A model generated the notes under the pieces. The model was not told the origin of the DNA. It did no database searches and worked only from the letters and a program-made list of their open reading frames with translations. A DNA stretch of 64,000 nt from Jiangella endophytica (lineage in GTDB: Bacteria > Actinomycetota > Actinomycetes > Jiangellales > Jiangellaceae). The translations under genes were made by a program, and so were the position numbers. The stretch is taken from contig NZ_QVAI01000010.1 of NCBI RefSeq assembly GCF_003427025.1, positions 1-64,000 of the forward strand, written 5' to 3'. Position 1 is the stretch's first letter, and each line of letters opens with the position of its first letter. This document shows, in pieces, positions 1 to 9,345 of this stretch.

Positions 1-1013
1 AGCCAGCCCTGGCTGGCCAGATGCCAGCCCAGCTGAAGGCGATTCTCCACTCCCGCCGCGTCCATCACGTCATGGAGGCGGCGCTGCACCGTCCGTTCGC
101 TGATCCCGAGCTCCCGGCCGGCGATGCGATCGGTGATGCCCGTCAGCAGCAAGGACAGGAGTGCCTGGTCGGCGCTCGAGAGGTATGACGGGCTCCTGTC
201 TACGGGGTCGGGCGACACCATGGGTTGGGCTCGGGCCCAGATGAGTTCGAACAACGAGACGAGCGTGTCCAGCAAGCCGCATGGGTGCACGAGGATGCAC
301 GCGGTGAGGATGCCGTCTCGATCGCTGCTGATGGGGACGAGAGCGAGCGAGCGATCGCTGATCGCGAGCTTGATCGGCACTGCTGTCGACAGGCGGGCTT
401 CCTCCCCGAGAGACAGGTACCGGCCGACCTCCATCGGAGCTCCGGTCTCGCGCAGCGCACGCGGGTGGTAGAGGCAGCGATAGCGAATTCCCTGTGCGAG
501 CAGCTCGATCTCGGTGTCGTTCTCGCCCAACGCCCGTACGTAGGGAGGCATGACGAACATCAGGACCTCCTCGCGGGTGGCCCGCTGCAACTGGTCGAAT
601 CGCTGTGCCACGGCATCCTCGCCGACGCACAGCTCGATGAGCTCCTCTGCGGCACGCTCTCGAGGACTGCGGCGGTACTCGTCGATGAGCGGCCCGACGG
701 CGCTACTGGCCTCGCGCAGCTCACGCTCGGACCGCTGGATAAGGGCGGGCAGCGCAACGTCGGGCGGGGCCGGTCGCCACGTCGAGGGTCGGCCCGATAC
801 CTGATGGACCAGGCCTTTGGCCGCGAGTTCGTGGACGGCTTTTGAGACGCGCCGTGGCTCGAGCCCGAGCGATTCGCCGAGTCGTCGGGCCGTTGCCGGG
901 GCATCCCTGAGGAGTGCTCGGTACACGACCTCCTCGAGATCGCTGACGCCAATCGCCTTCAGCGACATCGGTGGATTAGTTGCCGGTCTCGACAGCTCGC
1001 TCACACTTGACAT
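1..1013 (-). CDS. TrmB/LuxR-type helix-turn-helix regulator, 3' end beyond window
   Basis: Transcription factor, cut by the left window edge so the C-terminus is incomplete. Reading back from position 1013, the N-terminal part (LEEVVYRALLRDAPATARRL, then ESLGLEPRRVSKAVHELAAK) is a TrmB-like winged helix. The visible C-terminal end contains ITDRIAGRELGISERTVQRR, a LuxR/GerE-type recognition helix. This N-HTH plus C-HTH build is common in actinobacterial regulators of unknown ligand. Start choice is open: ATG at 1013 or ATG at 968, and neither has a strong ribosome site. It is divergent from the secreted protease gene at 1104, so it could control that gene, but this is inference. Confidence 0.75.
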   Translation of the reverse strand, partial: MSSVSELSRPATNPPMSLKAIGVSDLEEVVYRALLRDAPATARRLGESLGLEPRRVSKAVHELAAKGLVHQVSGRPSTWRPAPPDVALPALIQRSERELREASSAVGPLIDEYRRSPRERAAEELIELCVGEDAVAQRFDQLQRATREEVLMFVMPPYVRALGENDTEIELLAQGIRYRCLYHPRALRETGAPMEVGRYLSLGEEARLSTAVPIKLAISDRSLALVPISSDRDGILTACILVHPCGLLDTLVSLFELIWARAQPMVSPDPVDRSPSYLSSADQALLSLLLTGITDRIAGRELGISERTVQRRLHDVMDAAGVENRLQLGWHLASQGW

Positions 1014-1103
1014 TCTTACGCCATTGACGGGTTCCCGACATATGCCTTCACCTGGGGCTGCTAATTTCCGCTGATCACACGCGTCCGGACTGAGGGGTCG
1101 TTC

Positions 1104-4100
1104 ATGCGTCGGGTCGTTCGTCTTTCGCTCTCCCTCGTCGCCGCCATGGTGGTGCTCGCTGCTGCGCCTCCGGGAGGCGCGCAGCCGTCTCGGCCAATGC
1201 CTCTGGCTACTGACGTGGCCGACGCGCGCGTGGCCGACGCGCGTGCACAGACGCGGGTCACCCTGATCACGGGCGACGTCGTGTCCGTGGCGACCATCGG
1301 CGGCCGGCAGGCCATGACCGTCGAGTGGGCCGAGCGGGATGGGCCGGTGGCGTTCCAGCAGTTCGATGTCGACGGGGACTCGTACGTGATCCCCGATGAC
1401 GCGGCACACCTCGTCACCGCGGGGACACTGGACCGGCAACTGTTCAACATCACGCAGCTCGTGGCGCAGGGCTTCGACGACGCCAACACGCCGTCCCTGC
1501 CCGTGATCGTCACATATGAGGGGAGGCCGGCCCTGCAGCGAGCGACGACGATGACGCTGCCCGGTGTCCAGGTCACCGCGGAACTTCCGAGCGTCGACGG
1601 GGTGGCAGTCGAGGCGGACAAGGACCGCATCCGCGAGGTCTTCGACGCGATCGCCGCTGAGCCCACCGGGGCGCACGGCACCGCGAGCGCCGAATCCATC
1701 GAGAGGGTGTGGCTCGATCGCGTCGTCTCGGTTGCCGATGAGGCCAGCAATGGGCGGATCGGAGCACCGGCAGCGTGGTCGTCCGGATGGGACGGCTCCG
1801 GCGTGACCGTGGCGGTGCTCGACACCGGCATCGACGTCGACCACCCCGATCTTGCCGGGAAGGTCGCCGCGGCCGAGGATTTCACCACCGATGGAACAGT
1901 CGACGACCTGCACGGCCACGGGACGCACGTCTCGTCCACCGCGGCCGGCACCGGCGCCGCATCGGAGCGTGCGCACCAGGGCGTGGCGTTCGACGCGACA
2001 CTGCTGAACGGCAAGGTGCTCGATGCGGCCGGCAACGGTCAGCTCTCCTGGATCATCAGCGGCATGGAGTGGGCCGTGGCCCAGGGCGCCGACGTGATCA
2101 ATATGAGCCTCGGGGATCCGGAGCCCAGCGACGGCACCGATCCACTCAGCCAGGCGGTGAACGACCTGACGACCGCGTCCGGCAGCCTCTTCGTCATCGC
2201 GTCAGGCAATTCGGGGACGACGCTCGGATCACCCGGTGCCGCCGACGCCGCCCTGACGGTCGGGGCGGTGGACACGAACGACGTGCTGGCGTCCTTCTCC
2301 AGCCCGGGACCTCGTTTCGGTGACTTCGCCATCAAGCCGGACCTGTCCGCGCCAGGTGTGGAGATCGTCGGCGCCCGGGCAGGCGGCACCTCCATGGGCG
2401 ATCCCGTCGACGGCCACTACACGAGAGCATCGGGCACATCGATGGCGACGCCGCATGTCGCAGGAGCTGCGGCCATCCTGAAGGAACAGCACCCGGACTG
2501 GCAGGCCGCCGAACTCAAGTCGGCCTTGGTCGGGGCCACGATCCCGACTGTGGGAACGCACTCGATCTACGACCAGGGCGCCGGCCGGCTGGACCTCACC
2601 CGCGCGGTCGGCCAGGACGTCATCGCGACACCCGCGCCGCTGAACCTCGGTTTCCTCGCCTGGCCCCACACCGACCAACCGCCGGTGACCCAGACACTGA
2701 CCTACCACAACGCCGCCGCTGCCGAGACCACGCTGACGCTGAGCCTTGCGCTCACCGACCAGGACGACGTCGCCGCGCCTGAGGGCACCATGTCGCTCAC
2801 CGCGTCATCGGTGACGATCCCGGCGGGAGGCACTGCCACCGTCGACGTCTCGGTGGACCCCTCCGCGGTGTCGCCGGGCCGATACGGCGGATTCGTCGTC
2901 GCCATGGGGCCGGACACCGTGGTCCGGACGCCGGTCGGCGTGTATGTGGAGCCGGAGACCTTCGACCTGACCATCCGCGGCATCGGGCTCGACGGTCTGC
3001 CCGCTAACCCACGGTCGGACCTGACCGTTCTTGACGTCGAGGACTTCAGCGACTATTTCCAACAGGGGCAGCCGTTCGTGGACGGCGAGGCGACGGTCCG
3101 GGTGCCGGCGGGCATCTACAGCGCCATGGCCTACCTGCGTGGCATGCAGGGCAAGGAGACCACATCGATCGCGCTCGTCGGTGAGCCCGAGATGGTCATC
3201 GGCCAGGACACCACGGTGACGCTGGACGCGCGTGAGGCCCACGCGGTCACGCTGACCACGGAACGCCCGACGGTTCCTGTGGAGCACCCGAGCTCAAAGT
3301 TGTCCTACGCCCGGACGAGCAGCAGCGGGCAGACCATGTCGACCAGTTGGTTCTTCCCACCGCAGGTCTCCGGCTACGCCAAGCCCACCGAGCCGGTCGG
3401 CACCGGTGCGTTCGAGTTCTACTCGCAGTTCGCCGTCCAGTCGCCGCCGGGAGCGCCCGGGACCCCGCGCCTGTACGACGTGAGTTTCCCGAATTCCGGT
3501 GCCGTCCCCGACGACACCGCCTACGTCATCGATGCGGCATACGAGCGTGCGCACCTCGCGCGGATCGACAACCGGGTGCACGCCAACGCCGACGCTGATC
3601 TCGCCGAGGTGCGCCACCATTTCCGGCCGTACGAGGACGGCAGCCTGGCGTACCTGCGGGAGCTGCCGGCGCCGATCGAGAGGGTCGAGTACGTCTCTGT
3701 GGGCGACACCATCTGGACCCAGACCGTGTTCGTCGGCGGCTTCCTGGGCGCCCGGATGGAGGAGTACCCGCAAACGTACGAGCCGGGACCGGCCGGGGTC
3801 CGCCACTGGTTCCGGCAGCCGCTCCGACCGGTCATCGACGCGGACTCCTACTTCGGGGAACCGGGCGCCATCCGTTCGGTTCGAGTCGGCGACGAGTTGC
3901 GGATCCGGATGCCCGAGGTCGGCGACAGCCAAGACGGCCACTGGGGCCTGGCCTCGGAGTACGAAGGGCTGGCGGTATCGATGCGGCTCTACCGTGACGC
4001 GGAGCTGCTTGGCGAGAGCGCAAGCGGGGTCGCGGACTTCGCTATCGCGCCTGGTGCCGGTCAGTACCGTGTGCACGTGGAGACCGACGCCTCGGCGGCA

Positions 4101-4514
4101 CCGGCGGCATGGGCCCAGAAGTCGACGCGCACCGACACCACGTACACGATCGTCTCCACGCCGCCGCGCGAGAACCCGGTGGTGCTGCCGCTGCTCCAGA
4201 TCGACTACGACCTCGGCGTCGATCTGCACAACGAAGCAGGCCGGCCGGGCGCGCACGAGGTCCGGCTGTCCGTGCGGCATCAGCGCGACGCCGAAGCGAG
4301 GCCCGTAGCAGGTCTGGCCATGTGGGCCTCTTACGACGGCGGCGCCACGTGGCGGTCGGTGAGGGTCAGGGCCGATGGCATGGCCGCATACACGGCCAGG
4401 CTGATCCATCCGCCCCGCGCTCAGGACGTGTCGCTGCGTACCGAAGCCTGGGACGAGGCCGGAAACCGGATCGACCAGACCATCATCACGGCCTACACCA
4501 TGCGCAAGCGCTGA
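1104..4514 (+). CDS. secreted S8 family (subtilisin-like) serine peptidase
   Basis: Large extracellular protease of 1136 aa. An N-terminal signal peptide is visible (MRRV, a hydrophobic core LVAAMVVLAA, Ala-rich end near residue 27). A propeptide region follows to about residue 200. The catalytic domain shows the three subtilase blocks: Asp240 in VAVLDTGIDVDHPDL, His272 in GHGTHVSS, and Ser446 in GTSMATPHVAGAA. The 600-residue tail after the catalytic domain has beta-rich Fn3-like and late-domain character and probably supports substrate or surface binding. It stands alone between a divergent regulator and a stretch of decayed genes. Its job is probably bulk protein degradation outside the cell, feeding the peptide importers downstream. 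Confidence 0.93.
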   Translation: MRRVVRLSLSLVAAMVVLAAAPPGGAQPSRPMPLATDVADARVADARAQTRVTLITGDVVSVATIGGRQAMTVEWAERDGPVAFQQFDVDGDSYVIPDDAAHLVTAGTLDRQLFNITQLVAQGFDDANTPSLPVIVTYEGRPALQRATTMTLPGVQVTAELPSVDGVAVEADKDRIREVFDAIAAEPTGAHGTASAESIERVWLDRVVSVADEASNGRIGAPAAWSSGWDGSGVTVAVLDTGIDVDHPDLAGKVAAAEDFTTDGTVDDLHGHGTHVSSTAAGTGAASERAHQGVAFDATLLNGKVLDAAGNGQLSWIISGMEWAVAQGADVINMSLGDPEPSDGTDPLSQAVNDLTTASGSLFVIASGNSGTTLGSPGAADAALTVGAVDTNDVLASFSSPGPRFGDFAIKPDLSAPGVEIVGARAGGTSMGDPVDGHYTRASGTSMATPHVAGAAAILKEQHPDWQAAELKSALVGATIPTVGTHSIYDQGAGRLDLTRAVGQDVIATPAPLNLGFLAWPHTDQPPVTQTLTYHNAAAAETTLTLSLALTDQDDVAAPEGTMSLTASSVTIPAGGTATVDVSVDPSAVSPGRYGGFVVAMGPDTVVRTPVGVYVEPETFDLTIRGIGLDGLPANPRSDLTVLDVEDFSDYFQQGQPFVDGEATVRVPAGIYSAMAYLRGMQGKETTSIALVGEPEMVIGQDTTVTLDAREAHAVTLTTERPTVPVEHPSSKLSYARTSSSGQTMSTSWFFPPQVSGYAKPTEPVGTGAFEFYSQFAVQSPPGAPGTPRLYDVSFPNSGAVPDDTAYVIDAAYERAHLARIDNRVHANADADLAEVRHHFRPYEDGSLAYLRELPAPIERVEYVSVGDTIWTQTVFVGGFLGARMEEYPQTYEPGPAGVRHWFRQPLRPVIDADSYFGEPGAIRSVRVGDELRIRMPEVGDSQDGHWGLASEYEGLAVSMRLYRDAELLGESASGVADFAIAPGAGQYRVHVETDASAAPAAWAQKSTRTDTTYTIVSTPPRENPVVLPLLQIDYDLGVDLHNEAGRPGAHEVRLSVRHQRDAEARPVAGLAMWASYDGGATWRSVRVRADGMAAYTARLIHPPRAQDVSLRTEAWDEAGNRIDQTIITAYTMRKR

Positions 4515-4520
4515 GCCCGA

Positions 4521-4680
4521 TCAGAGCGCCGCCGAGACAGTCCGGCGGACGTTCGCCGGATCCGCCACGACGTCGAGGACCGCGCGGGCCAGGTCCGCGC
4601 GCACCAGCGTGAAGCCATGACGGACGGTTCCGTCGTGGCGGCGGCAGCCAGACCGGACGCGGCCGGCGGCGAGCATCGGC
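4521..4680 (-). pseudogene. remnant of NAD(P)H-binding oxidoreductase, C-terminal end
   Basis: On the minus strand a reading ends at 4521 with PPMLAAGRVRSG, then VRHGFTLVRADLARAVLDVV and ADPANVRRTVSAAL before a stop. This is the typical C-terminus of atypical SDR / NAD(P)H-binding reductases (R-x-DLA-x-x-x-LD motif). Upstream the frame breaks down: no Rossmann glycine motif or start codon can be found. I read it as a truncated, frameshifted gene end. Assignment rests on motif memory only. Confidence 0.5.
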
Positions 4681-4779
4681 GGCCCGCGGTCTGAGCGGTC
4701 AGGTTCTTGATTCGCCCAGCCGGATACACCTAGCGCTTCATCAGGTGCTCGGCCAGCCTGCTGCCTGTGTGACCAGCTG

Positions 4780-5222
4780 TGCGCAGACGGCGGTCACTGT
4801 GCTTTCGGCGTCAGGACCGTTGACGAGCCAGAGCGTGTTGAGCGGACGCGCGAGCACGCGCCTTACCTACCGCCCGAACCAGAACGTCCTCGGGTTGCGC
4901 AAGAATGTGACGCAGACGATCGGCCTGGTGTCCGACACCATTGCGACGCGACGACTCCGTTCGCCGGCGAAGCCATCCATGGGGCGCTCGATGCGGCGCC
5001 GGAACACGGATACTTCCTGCTCGTCGACGAGAGCGAGGGCGATGTGCAGGTCGAGGGCGTGATCTACGCTGCGATGTATGTGTGCGAGGTGGAGGGTCCC
5101 TCGGCTCCTCTTGGACGACCGCAGGTTCTGCTCAACTGCTTGTCGCTGACGGCGCCACTACCCGCGGTGATGCCGGATGAGACGGAGGCCGGCCGGACCG
5201 CTGCTCGTCGCCGACACCGTGC
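4780..5222 (+). pseudogene. decayed LacI family transcriptional regulator
   Basis: Three readable blocks in different frames together give a LacI protein. LTYRPNQNVLGLRKN followed by VTQTIGLVSDTIAT is the hinge and start of the sugar-binding domain (4856-4950). After a frameshift come FAGEAIHGALDAAPEHGYFL, LVDESEGDVQVEGVIYAAMY and RPQVLLNCLSL up to PDETEAGRTAAR (4961-5210). The DNA-binding HTH upstream is barely recognisable and the C-terminal third is absent. The gene is clearly inactive. Its former target sugar genes are not in the window. Confidence 0.7.
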
Positions 5223-5695
5223 CGCCAATCGGTTCACGCCGCTAATCATCGTCGACACCATGGCGCCGTCGAGGCCCCGACGGCTCGTGCCGTCGGCGTG
5301 CAGCACCGCTCTCGACGGGGCCGCCCGCAGCCGGTGCTGCACCAGCTGGGCGGCGTGGACGGTGAGCTGCTGCCTGAACCGGGCCGCCAGCGACGGAGCC
5401 AGGAAGGTCGCGGCGAGGACCCGCAGCCACACCGCCAGCCGGGACTGGGTCGCCGGTGGCCAGTGCGCGGTCGACGTCAGCCCCAGCACCACCGGGATCG
5501 CGGACTGAGCAACCTGCTGGACGATCGACAGAAGCGCGCCCGGGCCTGCGAAGCATCGAGCATCCTTCTGGACGATGCGTAAAGAAGTCTGGACTCTAAA
5601 TGATGGATCGTACTCCAGTGCTCACGCAGTATCGATGTCGTAGGTGAACCACGAGCAAACGAGCGCAGCCCGGACGCCGGGCGAGGAAGGCAGTC
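5223..5695. other. 473-bp stretch without an intact gene
   Basis: No complete gene is supported. A minus-strand reading at about 5250-5500 (LAVWLRVLAATFLAPSLAAR and following) has protein-like composition and could be another gene fragment, but I cannot assign a family. The last 120 bases are AT-richer than the surroundings and probably hold the promoter of the SnoaL-like gene at 5696. Confidence 0.4.
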
Positions 5696-6088
5696 ATGTC
5701 CGACTTCAACATCCGCGAGTTCTACGACCGCTACTGCGAGGCGCTCAACGCGCATGAGTTCGACCGCATGGACGAGTTCGTCAGCGAGTCCATCCTCTCG
5801 CACGGCCAGCCGGCCACTCGCGGGGACGTCGTCGCGGCGCTCAAGGGTATCGCCGACGCGGTACCCGACATCCACTGGGAGATCAAGGAGGTGGTGATCC
5901 ACGGTGAAACCCTGGCCTGCCACTCCGTCAACCACGGCACCCCCACCAAGGAATGGCTCGGGGTGGCTCCCACTGGCGCTCGGATCGAGATCGACGAGGT
6001 CGCCATGTACCGGGTCCGCGACGGGAAGTTCGTGCAGATGTCGAACGTCCACGACGTCGAGGTCCTGAAGAAGCAACTCGCGGGCTGA
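5696..6088 (+). CDS. SnoaL-like / ester cyclase family protein
   Basis: Small 130-aa protein of the NTF2-like SnoaL fold. It starts with FNIREFYDRYCEALNAHEFD and carries the family pattern of a catalytic-type pocket: SHGQPATRGDVVAALKGIAD, then VIHGETLACHSVNHGTPTKE and EIDEVAMYRVRDGKFVQMSN. The start is supported by GAGGAAGG eight bases upstream of ATG. Relatives include polyketide cyclases, but most short members have no known substrate. The flanking genes on both sides are broken, so this is the only intact gene in a decayed patch. Substrate cannot be named. Confidence 0.8.
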   Translation: MSDFNIREFYDRYCEALNAHEFDRMDEFVSESILSHGQPATRGDVVAALKGIADAVPDIHWEIKEVVIHGETLACHSVNHGTPTKEWLGVAPTGARIEIDEVAMYRVRDGKFVQMSNVHDVEVLKKQLAG

Positions 6089-6109
6089 CCCAGCCGGTAC
6101 GGAGAACTG

Positions 6110-6424
6110 ATGGAGACCCCCTGGGACAGCTGGAAGGCAAGACGTCGGTGGTGCGCGAGGCCGAGCTGGAGGACCCTCAGGGGGCGCGGCATCCGGGTCA
6201 ACGCGATCTCGCCGGGCTGGATCGAGACGCCCGGGGGCACCGCCATCAACGGTGGCGAGGAAGCCATGCCGGCCATCAGGGAGTATGCCGCCGCGACCGT
6301 GGCCAAGGGCCGCATGGGTCAACCCGAGGAGGCGGCCGCGGTCGTGGCGTTCCTGGCGACGGAACAGAGCAGCTACGTCGTCGGTGCGAACCTCTACGTC
6401 GACGGCGGAGCGAACCAGATCTAG
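6110..6424 (+). pseudogene. truncated SDR oxidoreductase (C-terminal third only)
   Basis: A 104-codon frame ends in GRGIRVNAISPGWIETPGG and AFLATEQSSYVVGANLYVDG, which are the conserved C-terminal blocks of classical short-chain dehydrogenases. The NAD-binding TGxxxGxG motif and the Ser/Tyr-xxx-Lys catalytic residues are missing. The first 25 codons do not align with any SDR segment, and the neighbouring frame reads VREAELEDPQGARHPGQ, so a frameshift is present near 6180. An intact family member is about 250 aa. It cannot be an active enzyme. Confidence 0.8.
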
Positions 6425-6458
6425 GGGGCCGTCCGTGGCAGCGGGACGCGGTCACCTC

Positions 6459-6493
6459 GGGCGCCGGCCGGTCGCGCGGCCTGGCCGGCGCCC
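6459..6493. terminator. hairpin between convergent genes
   Basis: Perfect 11-bp inverted repeat (GGGCGCCGGCC / GGCCGGCGCCC) with a 13-base loop. It lies between the SDR remnant on the plus strand and the oxidoreductase ending at 6513 on the minus strand. No T-run is present, as is usual in GC-rich actinobacteria. It probably terminates transcription in both directions. Confidence 0.6.
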
Positions 6494-6512
6494 CGCCCGG
6501 CCGGTCCATGGC

Positions 6513-7820
6513 CTAGCCCATCACGGTGCCCGAGGACGACCGGTTGACCACGCGCCTCCGGGAGAACGCACCGAGATCGATCACGTGACCGGTGTGCTCG
6601 CAGGTGTAGGTCAGAGGGTCGTGATCGTGGTCGTGGCCGTTCTCGACCCCCTCGACCAGGGCGGCGATGAACCGCCCCGCCAACGGGGCGTTCTTGAACT
6701 GATTGCCGCTGGTGCCCATCGCGACGTAGAAGCCGTCAAGGTCGGTGCGGTCGTAGATCGGAGTCCAGTCCTCGGCGACGTCGTAGACACCGGAGATGCC
6801 ACTGGGCCTGGTGGGAACCCGCAGGCTCGGGAAACGGCGTGCGGCGCGGGTGGCTTGCGCCTCGAACCGATCCATCGTCGGCCGCGGACTCGACGCCTCG
6901 ACGTCGTCGATCCATTCCAAGGGGTCACAGGCCGGTTCCGTGCTGCCCACCAGGAGTGAGTCGGGCGACGTCGGCCGCAGGTAGATCCCGAGGTCCAGGT
7001 CGGCGATGGCCGGCCCGAGGTGCTCGTCGGCGTTGTATCCGGGCGGGGTGGGAACCTGATGAACTTCCTGTCGCATCGGCCGGACCGCGATGGTGAAGTC
7101 GGCTCCCACGCCGACCAGCCGGTTGATCGAGCTGGACCAAGGGCCGGCTGCGTTGACGACGACCGGGGTCGCGATGCGAGTTCCGTCGGAGAGACGAACT
7201 CCTGTGACGCGGTCGTGGTCGCGATCCACCGAGACGACTGTGCGGTTGAGTCGAAAGACGGCCCCGTTTGCCTGGGCCGCCACGGCCAAATTCTGAGTGG
7301 CCAGTTGCGGATCGTTCACGAAACCGGCATCGGGCGTGAACATTGCTCCGAGATGGCCGTTGGGATCGTCGAAGAACGCCTCGTCGTCGATCGTTTTGGG
7401 TGGCCAGTAGCGTCCGGTGTCGATACCTGGAACCCGGTCGGCAAGGGTCGCCGCATCCCAGATCTCGTAGGGCACATTCAGCCGATCGAACAAGGCGGTC
7501 GTTCGGTCACTGGCGACCGGTGGCGCATCCAGTATCACCATCCCGATTCGGACGAACGACGCCAGCCCCGACTCGTCCTTCGTCCGTAGGTGATCGGCCC
7601 ACTTCTCCCAGCAGTGCTTGGACTCCCACGCTGTCGCGACGCCGTCCGAGGTGGAGTAGTTGAATCTCACGATGGCGCTCGAGGCGCTGGTGGATCCGAG
7701 GCCGGCGCCACCGGCCTTGTCCACGACGACCACCCGAAGGCCCAGTCTGGACAGTTCCAGTGCCGCGGACGATCCGATCACGCCGGCACCGATGACGACT
7801 ACATCAGTTGTGTCAGACAT
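6513..7820 (-). CDS. FAD-dependent oxidoreductase, DAO family
   Basis: Predicted flavoenzyme of 435 aa in the D-amino-acid oxidase / sarcosine oxidase / glycine oxidase superfamily. The dinucleotide motif VVVIGAGVIGSSAALELSRLG sits right at the N-terminus and GTSGNQFKNAPLAGRFIAAL near the C-terminus is the second FAD contact. The start at 7820 (MSDTTD) places the Rossmann strand correctly and has GGGATCGGGA just upstream; the frame stays open 19 codons further but that part is not conserved in character. It oxidises an amine or amino acid; the substrate is unknown. The PucR regulator gene lies just upstream on the same strand, consistent with control of amine or amino-acid use. Confidence 0.85.
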   Translation of the reverse strand: MSDTTDVVVIGAGVIGSSAALELSRLGLRVVVVDKAGGAGLGSTSASSAIVRFNYSTSDGVATAWESKHCWEKWADHLRTKDESGLASFVRIGMVILDAPPVASDRTTALFDRLNVPYEIWDAATLADRVPGIDTGRYWPPKTIDDEAFFDDPNGHLGAMFTPDAGFVNDPQLATQNLAVAAQANGAVFRLNRTVVSVDRDHDRVTGVRLSDGTRIATPVVVNAAGPWSSSINRLVGVGADFTIAVRPMRQEVHQVPTPPGYNADEHLGPAIADLDLGIYLRPTSPDSLLVGSTEPACDPLEWIDDVEASSPRPTMDRFEAQATRAARRFPSLRVPTRPSGISGVYDVAEDWTPIYDRTDLDGFYVAMGTSGNQFKNAPLAGRFIAALVEGVENGHDHDHDPLTYTCEHTGHVIDLGAFSRRRVVNRSSSGTVMG

Positions 7821-7939
7821 TCCCGATCCCACGATGGTCGAGTGATTTGCTCCCATCGTCGAGCCACTCATGCTCACGATGCGATCGCCAACCGTCGCGT
7901 ATCAGCGCGCTCGCACTCGTCGTTCGTGGCGTCGGCCGG

Positions 7940-9151
7940 TCAAGGGACGAGTTGCGCCAGCTTGAGGCCCAGGTGTGCGGCGAGCCGGTCGTCACCGTGC
8001 GAAAGCTTCAGGCCCGTGACGTCCTCGGCGCGCCGCAACCGCTGATAGAGCGTGGCACGGTGAATGTGCAGTTGGCTCGCGGTGCGCTTGACGTCGGCGG
8101 CGTTGTCGAAATACGCCGTGAGCGTCTCGACCAACTCACGGTGGTCCACGGAGTTCAGCAGGCGCCGCATGCCTGGGTGAATGCTGTCTGCCAGTTCGTC
8201 GGGAGGGAGCTTCGCCAGCATGGCGAAGACCCCCAGGCGCGCATAGGACACGGTCGGGCCCAGCGCACCGGTGATGCGCGCGACCTCCGCTGCCCGTCGA
8301 GCCTCGAGGTAGCCGGTGTGGGCGTCGGCGAGGAATCGCTGCGTCGTGCTGCTGCCGACCCAGCCCCTGCCGTCGGCCGGGGCGGCCTCGGTCATCAGCC
8401 TGCCGTGCACTTCGCCGGCCAGGTAGTCGACGTTCACGGCCCGGCCCTCCGGCCATGCGGCGACGAGGACCGAGTGGTCGGGCCGGTGCAGGACCAGGCC
8501 GTGACCTGGAGGGAGCCGTCGTCGGCCGTGGTCGATCGCGATACGCAGAGCCAATCGGCCGCGCTCGCCGATGGGCTCGTCGCGGGCATGGCTCAGCGTC
8601 GCGACCAGCACGGTGACTGGTCCCACCACGACCCACTCCTCTTCGACCAGGGTTTGGGCGGCCTCCTCCCTCAGCGCGTGGTCGGTGGAGAGGAGGTTGC
8701 GGACGAGGCCGCGTTCTCGGTCGCCGGCGAGCTCCCCGGCGACATGCTCGCGATGCAGGATGCGTGCGGCTTCATCGGCCGCTTCGCGCAGCACCTCGGC
8801 ATCGTGTGGGCTGACCTCGCCATCGGACGCGAGGAGCCACAGGTACCCGAGCAGCTTCTGCTCGAAGCGCACGGGCACGCCGATACGCGCCACCTCGAGT
8901 CCGACGGCGGGGTTGGCCGGAAGGGTGAAGAGGTCGGCCGCTTGTGCGGCACCCTGCATCGCGATGTAGTCCTTCAGCTCTGCCGGGACGCTGCGACGCA
9001 GGATGGATCCGATCCGGGCGGTATCGACGTCGCGCGTATGGGACGTATACGCCAGGAGGCGGATGTATTGGTCATCGACTGCGACCGACCGACGCATCTG
9101 AGATCCGAGCGAGTCGACCAGTCGCTGCAGCTCCGCGGCCATGGCCACCAC
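7940..9151 (-). CDS. PucR/CdaR family transcriptional regulator
   Basis: 403-aa regulator. The C-terminal 55 residues hold the PucR-type helix-turn-helix (AADVKRTASQLHIHRATLYQ then RLRRAEDVTGLKL). The middle part is a GGDEF-like/GAF-like sensory region typical for this family. The start is one of two close ATGs (9151 or 9142). It lies 120 bp upstream of the DAO-type oxidoreductase and divergent from the peptide-binding lipoprotein gene at 9346, so either or both may be targets. Regulators of this family generally respond to small nitrogen compounds; the effector here is not known. Confidence 0.88.
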   Translation of the reverse strand: MVAMAAELQRLVDSLGSQMRRSVAVDDQYIRLLAYTSHTRDVDTARIGSILRRSVPAELKDYIAMQGAAQAADLFTLPANPAVGLEVARIGVPVRFEQKLLGYLWLLASDGEVSPHDAEVLREAADEAARILHREHVAGELAGDRERGLVRNLLSTDHALREEAAQTLVEEEWVVVGPVTVLVATLSHARDEPIGERGRLALRIAIDHGRRRLPPGHGLVLHRPDHSVLVAAWPEGRAVNVDYLAGEVHGRLMTEAAPADGRGWVGSSTTQRFLADAHTGYLEARRAAEVARITGALGPTVSYARLGVFAMLAKLPPDELADSIHPGMRRLLNSVDHRELVETLTAYFDNAADVKRTASQLHIHRATLYQRLRRAEDVTGLKLSHGDDRLAAHLGLKLAQLVP

Positions 9152-9345
9152 TATAGAAAACGTTCTCGACGCTCGGTGGCCGCGCGCGGTTCGTGCAGGT
9201 GGCAGTGGCTCCCGCCAAGAGTCATCTCGCGCGCTCGGGCGCCGATCTCAGCTGTGACCGCGGCGTCAATTGTCGGCTCGTGGCGATCGCCAAGCCGACG
9301 TTTGTCGATGCTCCGGTCGGAGCCGCGCGCAATAAGGTTCGCGTC

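Noticed and set aside
1104..4514. S8 protease as leader peptidase of the RiPP cluster
   Set aside because: It is 40 kb away, has a normal secreted multidomain layout and no link to the cluster.
4745..5062. 105-codon frame as a separate gene
   Set aside because: Only its middle part is protein-like and it belongs to the frameshifted LacI remnant.
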